A DNA stretch of 64,000 nt, taken from Papiliotrema nemorosa. Lineage: Eukaryota; Basidiomycota; Tremellomycetes; Tremellales; Rhynchogastremaceae. The position numbers and the translations under genes were made by a program. The DNA lies in contig JASKOT010000036.1 in the NCBI GenBank assembly GCA_032158125.1, forward strand, positions 1-64,000, read 5' to 3'. This document shows positions 31,922-42,787 of the stretch, piece after piece. Numbering within the stretch: the first letter of the stretch is position 1; every line of letters starts with the position of its first letter. The notes under the pieces are model-generated. The model was not told the DNA's origin. It searched no databases and saw nothing but the letters and a program-made list of their open reading frames with translations.

Positions 31922-33835
31922 ATGAGCAGTTCAAATGGAGACGCTAAGGTCGGTACGAAAGTGGTAGGAGGTCGGATTGGGATTGTGGGCACGGGTCACC
32001 GGGCGAGGGTGAGTTTGACGCCCCTCTTTCTGCATCACATATATAACGTCCATGAACGCCCACTTCTTCTTCTGTCTTTCACTTTCTTTACCTTCTTACA
32101 TACCTGGGGGTCCTTTTCTGGCAGTCATCAGTCAGCTCCGTTGAAAGGTCGCGTCCTAGCTGACATTCAGCTATACACCCAAGCTATTGCGGACAGACCC
32201 TCTTGCACTCTCGTAGCGCTATGTGACCTCAACAGCGAACGAATGAAGCATCATCAGCTTCTACTTTCTCAAGCCGGTCAGCCCAAAGCAAACGAGTATC
32301 ATCCCGTGAGCTTTCCAATTGATGTTGAGCTGACGAGGAGGATGACTTTGAAAGGATGTTGAAGGAAGAGAAGCTGGACGTTTTGGTCGTTACGACCATC
32401 GACTATACGCACGATTTGTACATCACCCCAGCCCTCAAGGCGGGCATAAAAGTACTCACCGAGAAACCTATGACTGTGTGCGTCAGCTGCCCCCTCCCTT
32501 TTTTGGCTTGACGGTCGGAGCTGACCAGAAGGAACGTAGAGAAGAGTCAACGGATCTTGAATACCGTCAAAGAGACTGGAGGTTCCCTTCAGGGTCAGCT
32601 GGCTCGCGGTCTCGTCCTGTAGCTGACATATAGTACTGTTCAACTACCGATACAACCCTGTTCACTGGAAAGTGGAAGAAGTGATCGCTGCGGGCAAGAT
32701 TGGCAATGTCAAGTCGGTCCATTTCGAGTGGCTCTTGGTGAGTCAGCTCCATCGTGCTTTGATTGGGTCAGCTGACGAGAAGGATACTGTACATGGTGCA
32801 GACTACTTTAGACGATGGCACAGGTACAAAGACCGATCAGGCGGTGAGCTAGCACGGGCCCTCGTTGCGAAGCTGACATTCAGGATTGATGGTACACAAG
32901 TCATCGCACCACGTCAGTTGCCGAGTGCCTTGGCTGGTTCAAGCTGACGTGCAGTTTGATCTGGTCAACTTTTGGATCAACGCCAAGCCTGTCTCTGTAT
33001 TCGGGATGGGCAACCTTGCTTTCTACGGGAAAGAAAACGGCAAGAAGTCCGGTTGGGGTAGGGAATACTACAGAGCAAGGGATACGGATCAAGCTGCCGA
33101 CGATCCGTTTGCCATTCATTTAGAGGATGAGCCCGGTCTCAAAGCTCTCTACGCTGATGCAGAACATGTCGGTGAGCTATACGGTTTTTCTTGACGCAGA
33201 GCTCACACGCAGATGGGTATCATCGGGATATGAATGTCTTTGCGGATGATATCACCATTGAGGACGATATGAGCGTTCTGGTCAAGTACAACAATGGGGC
33301 TACGATGACTTACCATTTGACGGCGTACTCGGTCAGTTGCGACTTTAGTTCATGCTCCGAACTGACCAGTAGCCATGGGAGGGATACAGGGTCATGTTCA
33401 ATGGAGATAAAGGTCGACTCGAACTCGAAGTGGTCGAGTCGTCTCATCGACATCCGGCAAAGAAGGGCGGGACGGGAGAAGGGTTGGTCCACGGTGCTGA
33501 ACTTCCCAATGCGGGCAGCAAGAAGTTGACCCTTCAACCTCTTTGGGGAGTCAAGGAGGACGTGCCGTTCGAAGAGGGACACGGAGATCATGGTGCGCAG
33601 CTAGCTCCATCTTCGTCATGGTCCGAGCTGACGAGAAGGTGGAGGAGACGAAGCGATGTTGGACCAGGCTTTCGGACCTAGACCAGGACAGAGCGCCTCG
33701 AAGACTGCTGTATCGAGATTGACAGCGAATGAGATTGACGGTGCGCTGGCTATGGCTGTGGGTCTGGCCGCCAACGAGTCGTTCAAGACCGGTCAGCTGG
33801 TCAAGATCAAGGATCTTCTCGGTGTAGAGTTGTAG
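31922..33835 (+). CDS. Gfo/Idh/MocA-family NAD(P)-dependent oxidoreductase
   Basis: This is a predicted dehydrogenase of the glucose-fructose oxidoreductase, inositol dehydrogenase and MocA superfamily, acting on a sugar-like alcohol or related substrate. It is intron-rich; the first exons are 31922-32008, 32171-32305 and from 32341. The N-terminal Rossmann fold shows GRIGIVGTGHRAR (nucleotide-binding Gly pattern). The catalytic EKP motif is in VLTEKPMT. The C-terminal domain includes FNYRYNP, a His-rich patch around SSHH, and a GYHRDMNVFADDITIEDD segment. The chain ends in KDLLGVEL. Substrate is unknown. It lies tail-to-tail with a beta-lactamase-like gene only about 200 bp away. The first intron is about 160 nt, long for the window. 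Confidence 0.85.
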
Positions 33836-34041
33836 ATAGACGGCGATGTGACTATTCTGCTTGTGCTCCATTCAGGCAGATCTATTCGCACTCTGTTGTC
33901 GTCGACCACTTATAGAAGTCTTTGATGTTGCCCTGGCAGAATAATTGACGAGCAAAACTTTCATGACAGAAACTATCGAGACAATAACAAGTGCTTATAC
34001 CAATGCGAGCACTAGAGTACAGGATCATAAACCTAGGAGCT

Positions 34042-35791
34042 TCACAGGTCGATACATTCGACCCTGGTAAAGACAGCAGGGGGGACATTGAATCTCATTC
34101 CTGGGAAACTAATCCCAAAGCCATACACCATGATCTCCCCATCTTTGAGCTCGACCAAGAACGGCCAGCCATAGACCACCTCTCCCCAAGATTGATCTTG
34201 GTCCGGATCAGGCTTCCATTCGAGGCACGCCTCAAATTTACCATCTCCAACGCTAGTGACTACAGGCCGGATTGATCCGTAGAGCCAAGGAAACCAAGGG
34301 ATCGAGGTGATATTGCACGCAGGGCGAATGGGGAGGTTGGAAGAGGCGTCAAACGTCATGGTCCCGAATGCGGGGGAAAGGAAGGTTCCGATAAGCTGGA
34401 CAGAGTCGACAGGGGCAACGGAAGGATGTTCAGCCATGATGACCTGTCGAGTTTTCGCTCTGTCGAACAGCACACTGATATGAGCTCAGGGAATCCGAGA
34501 GGGGTTGGGGAAGCTCACTCTTGGTAGACTGCTTCACAGAGGTTTGTGGTCCCCGTCAACCGCTCGACGATCCACCCTTCAATACACGACGCCAGGTCCC
34601 ACCCTTCGGAGGAGTTGGTGAGTACAGCTATACCCACCCCAAGCTGGTCGTTGCGGACAACATGACATCGAAATCCAGCACAAGCCCCAATGTGGCCGAC
34701 GAGATGATGGTCTCCTAGTTGAAACCCGAGAGTCCCTCGACCTAGGGTTCCTTCGCCTAGAACACCACCTTTCCTGACTGATCCTCTTGGATCGAGCTGA
34801 GGGTCGGAAAAATACTTCCAGTGTGGGTGATCCGGTAGATGACGCAGCAGCGCGGCCTCCATGTCAACCTCTACCAATCTGTTGATAGCTTCCAGGGATG
34901 GTAGCACAAAAAGCACTCACCATATCTTGGACCGTGGTGATCAATCGCATACAAGCCATCCCACTCTTCTCGCCCAGTTTGTCCATCGCTCGATGATTAA
35001 ATCTCAGCATCTTTTCCGCGATCCCTTGTTCCACATGGACAGCTCCGTAACCATCCACCAGGTCATTCCCCGCCTCCTCGGCCGACCACCCAGTAGATGT
35101 CATCCCGTACGGCTCGAGAATCGTCTGTCTGACGTAGTTGCAGTACGTCTCACCGGTAAGCTTCTCGACGAGAAGGTAAGTCAACTGCTGGATCAGTTGG
35201 CAATATCACTGGGCTGGTCGCCTAGATTTCCGCTGGTTGGAAGGTATTCAACGATCGGCATCTGTCGAATAGTCAGCTTGCATAGATGCAAGCTCAATTT
35301 GAGTTTTTGTATAGCGAAACTCTGAGAAGGGTTGAAAGTCTACTTACCATGTCGTCTCTCGCAGACTGAAAGACCAAGTTGTCGTATCCCGCCGCTCGAC
35401 ATCGATGTCCAATGAGATCACCAATCGTGCACTCCTTTGCAATCTCTTCATTCGATAGTTTGAAGTCGGGCAGTACGTCACGGACGGGCGAGTCGAACGA
35501 GTATCCTGGTCCCTTTTGGTCAAGGGCGTGACCCAACGCGAGGGCCGAGACGAGCTTGGTCACTGAAGCCACGGCGAATCGAGTCTTTCATAATTATAAT
35601 TGCTCCTCGAGATGCTGTAGACTCACCTTCACATTGATGTCGGGGTAGCCTGGAGCTGAGAAAGTACGGTATTCCGGCCAGGCGGGCTGAGTATCCCGGA
35701 CAAGAGCCACAGATACACCTGGAACATTAAACTCTTGCATCCATTTCGATACTTGAGTGTCGAATTCCGAGTCCAGCAATCCGGTCGTCAT
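34042..35791 (-). CDS. Serine beta-lactamase-like hydrolase/esterase, possibly frameshifted
   Basis: This belongs to the class-C beta-lactamase/penicillin-binding-like family; fungal members are esterases or hydrolases, not necessarily drug resistance enzymes. From MTTGLLDSEF, a first exon leads to the nucleophile motif SVTK in FAVASVTKLVSALALGHAL. It continues through DLIGHR, VEKLTGETY, a loop with LEPYGM, and the third motif HIGACAGF. It ends with a beta-rich domain and VECIDL. Between DDM (near 35348) and VEKLTG, the frame that carries EYLPTSGNLGDQPSD runs into a TGA. The family-typical Tyr appears in another frame (YCQ, near 35205). Either a one-base loss has broken the gene or an intron of about 150 nt skips this stretch and removes the motif. 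Status as functional gene is therefore uncertain. Confidence 0.7.
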
Positions 35792-36074
35792 GATGGTTGA
35801 TGGTATTTTCGGGATTGACAAGCAAGTTGCCGGTGAGTGGGAGAGGGTCCTTCCCAGTATCACGGTGAGGGGACGAGGGGACACAAAGGAGGGTCCTCGG
35901 TCAAGATAAACGCGGACCGGCCCAACGTATGATACACTGTGTCTGGGGCATCAAACTTGCGTCGTGCTGTTGACACGACATCAATGGTCCATATGCGTGT
36001 CAAAATGAGTTACATCAGTCCACATGAGGTGGTTTTTCTGTTTCGGACATCAAATGTCCATCTGTCCACATGCT

Positions 36075-37352
36075 CTAAACCTTCCTAGCCCAGTCAGTCA
36101 GATCAATCCGGATGACCGAGACGTGTGGCGCCCAAGGCCCAGTGATGACCAGCCACCCTTCTCTCTTTCCGCTGCCCTTGACGGGCGGGATAGGTGCGAT
36201 GACCGCTGTCGCAGCTCCGCTAGCCCACTGCCCATCGTCTTCCAGGATCAACTTCTTCTCCAGCTTCTGACCAGGTCGTTGTCGAACGAGCGAAACTGTA
36301 GTCGGGATTCTGGAGTTGATATCTCGAGCTTGATGCTCGAGCTTGATCCCCGTCAACAACCCGCCTAGAACATATCCCGATGCGTCGAATTCGGCTGTGG
36401 CGTATGGATCGGAAAAGTAAGTCGGAGTGTCGATGTTGACGATAGTGGGGAAAATATATTTATCCACGAGCTCTTTCTTCTTCTGGTCCCAATTGAACGT
36501 GATCAACCTTCCGCCTGCTGCAGAGGTAGCTGCAACCGTGCCGTTTGGTCCGGGACTGAGTCCGTTGACGTAGTGCAGTCCGTCCGCTACGATTTTCGCT
36601 TTGGTAGTGAGACCTGCATCGACATGGACAATGTAGGTCCGGCTGGTCCATGAGAAGCCCAGGAGGTCTTCGGCGAACCGGAGTAATCCTCGATCATTCA
36701 CGTGGTCATTTGTGACTAGGAATTCGTATGGCCCGAGGGAGAGCAGGTCATTTGGCATCCTGATAAGCGGGTCTCTCACTGTCGCTTTGTGGGTCGCGGA
36801 GAACGTTTTCAAATCGACGAGGAAGATCTCCACCGCTGCGTTCTCCTTGGGCTGTGGTTTACCGTCGATCATCAGGGGAGGGTGGTTGACGGCGTGAAGG
36901 TACAACATCGAAGGGTCAGAAGTGGGGTAGATGTCAATACCATGAGTCGCAAACGTCTGATCCCAGTTTTCTACCTTGATGGGGATCGGATCCCATGTCT
37001 AATGTCAGCATTGTCTCACGCCACAACCTACCTTCGGATCGATGGCCCATATCTGACCACGGGACGCAAATCCCGCCTCGGCATCATCGAACACCGCCAT
37101 AGCAGGAAACCACTTATGCCTCGATCCCAACTCCGTTTGACACGCAGTAAAGATGTACCCAGAAGGCTGGTGGACGGCAAGATCTTCGCAGGTGATCAAC
37201 TCGGGAAGGATGAACTTCTCCGCCGAGGCAAATTCGACATCGACTGAGGGGAATGCCGTTCTAAATGCTCCGTAGAATGAGAGTCGACCATACAGCCAGT
37301 ATCCAGGCCATAGTATCGCAGGGAATAAGGCGAGCTTTGTGAGCGTCTTCAT
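36075..37352 (-). CDS. Paraoxonase/arylesterase-like six-bladed beta-propeller
   Basis: This is a PON-family-like calcium-dependent lactonase or arylesterase, probably membrane-anchored in the secretory system. Two exons are joined at DPK|TWDPIPI by a short intron just left of 37005. The N-terminus has one hydrophobic anchor (ALFPAILWPGYWLYG). PON-like features follow in order: LPELITCEDLAVHQPSGYIF, HGIDIYPTSDP with YLHAVNHP, a PNDLLSLGPYEFLVTNDH block matching the calcium-binding Asn/Asp region of PONs, and HYVNGLSPGPNG. The protein ends DLTDWARKV. Substrate is unknown. It is divergent from the WD40 gene at 37712 across 359 bp. Confidence 0.82.
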
Positions 37353-37711
37353 GGGTGGCCGTCAGTCGTCGAGTTGGTGTGACTATAGGTGATGGGATAG
37401 CAACACCGGGTGGACCACCTCCACCATAGCCGAAGCGGTGACAATTGATAAGCATCGCGTGGTCGGGTGGCAAAAGTGCCACGTCACGTCTTGACCAGCC
37501 ATCAACAGGAACCCACTCTTCACGTTCTGTCGATATTGCTTCTTGCATCTCTCATAATAGCGAGACTCTCCCATCCTTTCGGCAGAGGACGGCAACCGAA
37601 CAATAAACTGGAGGGAGACTATCGATTGCTGTTTGACCCTTTTTGAATCGGGCCAGTCGACTTCGAGTCGGGAGACAGATACACCTTCAGCCCGCCTAGA
37701 CTTACGGCAAA
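37353..37711. promoter_or_regulatory. Divergent promoter, PON-like (-) and SIF2-like (+)
   Basis: A 359-bp gap between two ATGs on opposite strands must hold both promoters. No TATA box or strong motif is obvious. Confidence 0.5.
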
Positions 37712-40392
37712 ATGTTACCGGCACAACCGCCAGAAGTGACATCTGGCGATTTCGACCCGGCCACATATAATCTTGATGCCGAAGATGACGCGATGGAGGT
37801 GGATGATGAGGAGTCTACTGTCGATCTGAGCAGTGTAGAGATTAACATCTTGATATACCTCGTAAGTGCAAGACAGATTCGCCTTGACATGCCACAAGGC
37901 GGAGACGAAATGGCTTTCTTTTACGGGGATTCTCATGTATTGTCTGTGCTGAGACTGGCAGTACCTCCTTGAATCCAACTTCTCACATACCGCTTTTACG
38001 CTTCTGTCAGAATCCCGACTTCCCGATACGTCTCTCTTTCAATACTTCAACCCTTCTTTCGGTTCTTCGGCCAGTTCGAAACCTAAAGCAAATGGTACCC
38101 CTGGTATAGGTAAATCACCTAAAGACGGCTTGTTCGGTCGTGCGGAGGGCAAGATTCCTCGTGGAGAGTTGATACGTAAATTATGGAAAGCTCTCAGGTG
38201 GGAAGAGATTGAACGCCACGTAACTTCATCAGGCGTGAGCTCCCTCCCCTGTCTGCCTGTCTTGAGCTCATGGAAGGAACCGTATCAGCCTCCTTGCCGC
38301 AATCCATTTCGCCTCATTGTACCTCACATCTGTCCACCGGGGTATCCATCCGCTACAAAGAATCCCAAGACCCCTCTGCCTCCTTCTTTTCGTGTGTCGC
38401 CTCCGCCTCCACCTCTTGAAGAAGCATTTCCGCCAGAGGAGAACGAGGAGGAGACTTTAGCGGGACCATCGAAGGCTTCTCGTGAGCAAGCACCGCCGAC
38501 TGTTGGGAAGGGCAAGAGGAAGACGCGTCGGAATAGCAACGACTCGATGAGACAGCCTTCGCCTACAAGAGCAGCTTCTCCGACTACCACAGACCGAAGA
38601 AGGGAGAAAGAGAAGAAAAGACCACGAGCCGAGCGTGATCTTCCTGAACGACCTGCATCTCGAGCTGGAAAAGGCAAAGAAAGGGCGGACGATGGCGCGG
38701 TAGAGACCGAACAATCGAGCAGAAAACCAGCCGCGAATGGAGAGTCCAGCCCATCCAACAAGCGCTCCAGGTTGAGCGTGGACGATAAAGAAGTCGACGA
38801 CCAGCGAGTGAGGAGCCCCTTGATACAACAGTCGGATCTCGAGGAAGAGCCAGAAGAGGAGGCCGAAGAGGTCGAGGAGAAGGATGAGGATTCGAAAGAG
38901 GTCCGGGAGATAAAGAAGGGAGAGACGGAGCATCGGTCCAGACCCACATGGATAGGGGATGCGAACGTGACGATATTGCAGGATCACAGAGATGTCGTAA
39001 GGTCTCGACTCGTGCTCAACGAACTGCGCAGCTCACCCATAGGTCACGGACGTTGCTTGGAATCCAATGAACCGCGAGGTATTGGCGACTGCATCGAACG
39101 ATGGTAATGCCCGTCTGTGGGAATTTAGACCGCAGGAAAATGGATCGGAAGCTGTTGAATTGGCCAGAGAATCCACTTTGATCCCGCACAAATCGATAGA
39201 GTCGAACAAAAAGGCAGTCACAGCTGCAGTATGGCACCCAGACGGAAGTGTCCTTGCCACCGGTGAGCTAGCAAGCCCGACACCGGCGTGTTGAAAGCTG
39301 ACTTGCAGCCTCGCATGACGGGACTGGTAGGCTCTTCACTCCATCCGGTCAGCTGCAAGGAATCATGAACTATGGCCGAGGAGCCATTACCGCTCTCAAA
39401 TTCTCGCCATCTGGTGCACGCATCTTGACTGCCAAAACCGACTTTACCGTCACGCTCTGGTCTATCGGTCGATCTCACGAACAACGCATGGTTCAGAATT
39501 TCTCATCTCACGGTGCAGAGGTCAACGACGTCGAGTGGCTTGACGAGCATGTCTTTGCTTCTTGTGGAAATGACCGAAAGATCTTCATTTACCGCACCAA
39601 CGATAAAGTTTCTCGGTTCACTTTTGGTTCTCACACCGACGATATCACCCGTCTTGCCTGGCAACCTTCGCGAGAGGGTTTGGCACCTGAAGATAGGAAG
39701 TTGGCCAGTGCGAGTGACGATGGATCAGTCAAATTATGGCTGCTCCCTCGATACCCTAAAGACCGAGGGACGGTCAGTCGAAGTGCGTCGCCCAACAAGA
39801 GCGCGAGAGATGAAGACGAAGAGGAGGAGTACGAGTTTGACGATTCAAAGAGTAAACGACGGTGCGTGGGGACTATACAAGTGGTGGACGAGAGTGAGAA
39901 TAAGAGAATGGATCAGATCAAGTGGTCTCCTGATGGGAAGTATCTCGCGGCGTGAGTTACCCTATCTGCGTGTACCAATACCACGGGGAAGCTCACAGAT
40001 AGTGGAGGACAAGACACCACGGTCAAGATTTACAATGCCGAGACTTGCGAGTTGCACTTTGCCCTGAAAGGCCTGGAAGAGGGTATAGGGTCCATCGCAT
40101 TTTCTCCCCTCGCCATGGGTTTGGTAGCGGGTGGAGGCTGGCACGCCAGGATTTTCCTCTGGGACTACGTTGTGAGTCTACACGCTTCCCAGGAAAGGGG
40201 GCTGATGGATAGACTGGAGAAGTGAAAGCAGAGTACGAGTATGACGAGATGGTGGGTAAACAGCGACCGAGGGATAAACCGATGAATCTGGCAATGCAAT
40301 GGAGGGACGATGGGAATCAGTTGGCGGTGGCTTTGGCGAATAAAAAGTTGCTTGTTCTGCATACGGGCGACTTGAAGGCTGGCAAGGCGTAG
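37712..40392 (+). CDS. SIF2: LisH-WD40 protein, TBL1/SIF2-like corepressor subunit
   Basis: This is a WD40 scaffold of histone-deacetylase corepressor complexes (Set3 complex in yeast, NCoR/SMRT in animals), nuclear. The N-terminus has an acidic lead-in and a LisH dimerisation motif (INILIYLYLLESNFSHTAFTLL, split by an intron). A long Pro-rich, then strongly acidic/basic low-complexity linker follows, with Ser-Arg-Lys clusters. After that come WD repeats: VLATASNDGNARLWEF, LATASHDGTGRLF, LKFSPSGARILTAKTDFTVTLW, a DVEWLDEHVFASCGND repeat, LASASDDGSVKLW, and QDTTVKIYNAET. The end is DLKAGKA. The linker (about 200 residues) is longer than in animal TBL1. Assignment to SIF2 rather than another LisH-WD protein is by domain order. 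Confidence 0.85.
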
Positions 40393-41033
40393 AGTGGGGC
40401 TGAGAAATGGCGGTTTGTCCGGCTGATCAATGGGGAGGTGACACCTTGTAGACGTAAGGGTCTTGTCGAAGCGCAGGTATGAAGAATCAGAAGCCGTTGC
40501 ATGCCACATTCTATGTGTTTCTCAAGTGAGGCTGGATGGAACTGCAGAAAAGCGTCTATATGGCCGAGGAATGATCGAGCCTCGCAGTCTGGGAACTCGT
40601 CCTGCCGTGTTGGCCGTACTTCACTGGCAAGCAGCATTGCAGGGCAAGAATGCCTGTGGGGGACTTCTGCGAGATCATCCGTTATCAACCTATTTCGATA
40701 CCAGGCACTCCTCCATGGTCGCTTGTATAGCCAGGACAAGATGTTCCTCCGGGAGTGTGCTAGATGTCCCTACTATGATAGCGATAGTCGGTCGATACGG
40801 GATAAGTGGGTCACTGTATGGCTGTTATCCTCACATCGCTCCCAGAGGAGACATGAACCAGCCAGAGCCCGCACACAAAGTGGACGCAAGCAATGACGAC
40901 AGGCAATGCCGCAATACGTTGCAATCAGTGATGAGTCTGCAGTCGAATGTCATCGTCCACTGCCAATATCACATCCGGGGGTCATCGTCCCGGGGAGCAA
41001 GGGATATCGATAGAGCCGGAGAGAGCCGGATGA
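40393..41033. other. Convergent intergenic stretch
   Basis: This lies between SIF2-like (+) and the methyltransferase-like gene (-), tail to tail. A 200-codon plus frame overlaps it but starts without an ATG and has no features. Presumed 3' UTRs. Confidence 0.45.
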
Positions 41034-41900
41034 TCAGACCCTTTCGAGGATGTAAGCCCAAGTAGGTGTCTCTGGCTCGTACACTACCCTGGTCCCGCCC
41101 TTCCCATCCGTGACGGTCCGTCCCTCAGGTAAAGATGTTGATCCAAGCGAGATCTTCTCTAGGACCCGCCACGTGGGAACTGCAGACTCACAGGGGTTTG
41201 TCCCACTACTCGTTGGATGATCGAGGGAGTGAAGAGGAGTATGGGGTGAGTCGGACAGATGGTCGAACCGTGTCGAAGAGTAAGAGATGGATATCCACTT
41301 TCCGCCGGGTCGAGTGACTCGGGCCAAATTCGAGCAAAGAACCTCGATCGGGGGGCACAAAAGGGTAGGACTTGACGCGTCACCATTATTCCCAGATGAA
41401 GCAGATGAAGAAGCTCCAGATGATCCGGGATCAATCGAATCAGGCTGGGAGATCGGTATACCGGGTCCACAAGAAATCGCATCTGCCGTAGATTTATCCA
41501 CCAGAATATCCCACACTCCACCTTGTTCCTGAGTAGCTGCCTTTAGAGAAGTGTGATTCAAGACATCAAGCTGGATCACCGGGACATCTCGGGCAGAAAG
41601 CGAAGTGGGCGGAACGTAATCCGCATCGATCACATGGGCGGGTACGCCATCTGAATCGAGGGTCTTCTGTATCTCCGAGCCGAGGTTGGATGATCCACGA
41701 CCAAAGTGCAATATCCTCAGGGGACCAATCGAAGGGGCTGTCTCTAGATCGCGTTCTGGTGAGGGGGCCAAAGAAACCGCTTGACGAGATATAAGCGGTA
41801 AGACTACTTCTGACCGGGCTAACCATTCGAATTCAGTCTCGTTCTCAAACCGGTTTGCCCAATACTTCAAAGATGAGAAATCAGGCGGACCTCGGCCCAT
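41034..41900 (-). CDS. Class I SAM methyltransferase, EEF1AKMT4/EFM-like
   Basis: A single-exon 288-aa frame resembling the eEF1A lysine methyltransferase 4 (ECE2-N/METTL13-N) group. It has the aromatic N-terminus YWANRFENETEFEWL, typical of these enzymes. The SAM-binding motif I is LRILHFGRGSSNLG, and the motif WDILVDKSTADAI corresponds to the DKGTLDA segment of the group. A low-complexity Ser/Gly/Asn loop (about residues 165-190) follows. The catalytic-domain end carries TRPGGKWISISYSS. The protein ends YILERV. Likely substrate is eEF1A or a similar protein, but this is by family only. It is divergent from the ferric-reductase gene across about 890 bp. Confidence 0.78.
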   Translation of the reverse strand: MGRGPPDFSSLKYWANRFENETEFEWLARSEVVLPLISRQAVSLAPSPERDLETAPSIGPLRILHFGRGSSNLGSEIQKTLDSDGVPAHVIDADYVPPTSLSARDVPVIQLDVLNHTSLKAATQEQGGVWDILVDKSTADAISCGPGIPISQPDSIDPGSSGASSSASSGNNGDASSPTLLCPPIEVLCSNLARVTRPGGKWISISYSSTRFDHLSDSPHTPLHSLDHPTSSGTNPCESAVPTWRVLEKISLGSTSLPEGRTVTDGKGGTRVVYEPETPTWAYILERV

Positions 41901-42787
41901 CTCGAACTACCTCCTTCTTCTCGTTTGCGTCGTCGATGAAGCCGGCCTTGTTCCTCTTGTCGAGACTCAAAGATGTATAGGTCAAAAGTGGACGTGCAAA
42001 GTGGAGGTTGATATTCCCGCGGCGTTATGATTGGCGCAGACGGAAGATGCACCGATGTGGCGGATTTCCTAATCTGATAAGGAAAAACAGAGCGTCATAC
42101 GCCTGAATGCTCAATTGCAAAAAAAGGTCAACAAGGCTCCCAATACCTAGACGATCTCACTCGGCACTGCTATACGGACGAGCTTGTCCACCGCAGGGGA
42201 CACAGAAAAAGCAGAGCAAGCTCAGAGCTTCTTGTGTGTGCGACAGTATAATATCGCTTCGGTGGAATTTTGAGTTGTCAGACGAAGGGAGACGAAGGGA
42301 GACGATTATCCCGGCGCCTTGGTTCCACTGTCGGCCGAATATCCTTTCACAACTTGACCCGTGACTGCCTCGTCCATCCTTCACACAGACTGGCAATCTC
42401 GCGTCAGAACATTGGAACAGTGTTGTCCCAGGACGAAAGGTAGTTTCTAGACGGCAGAAAAGTGAAGGTTGTGGCTGGTAGTCGTTCAAACACAGGTGAG
42501 TCGAATCCCGCGCCAAGAGCAGCAGTTGCACGATGTTTCCCGAACAGTGTCAGCTTATCAGATTAGCTGACTCTCTTCACACCGCAATCATCGCAGCTCT
42601 CGACATCGGCTCAAACTTGCCCGGCCGACGAAGCACAGTCACTTGTTCAACTTTGCGGGATTGGGGAGGCGCCGACGATATGTTCATATAGTGTAAGCAC
42701 CTCTCCCCCGCCCGACCTTCTACTTAGCTTCATGATCTCCCGCCATTGCCTGTTTGAACCTGTATTGTTACTGATGATCGACTAGAC
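41901..42787. promoter_or_regulatory. Divergent promoter region, methyltransferase (-) and ferric reductase (+)
   Basis: About 890 bp without a supported gene. A run of ACGAAGGGAG repeated about twice near 42284-42303 is visible. Ferric reductases are usually iron-regulated; GATA-type sites exist but none is convincing. Confidence 0.45.

Noticed and set aside
38324..38947. 207-codon minus frame across the SIF2-like linker
   Set aside because: Antisense of low-complexity Glu/Lys/Ser coding sequence; long open frames on the reverse strand are expected there.
40463..41065. 200-codon plus frame between SIF2-like and methyltransferase genes
   Set aside because: Lacks an ATG start, overlaps the methyltransferase end on the other strand, and has no features.
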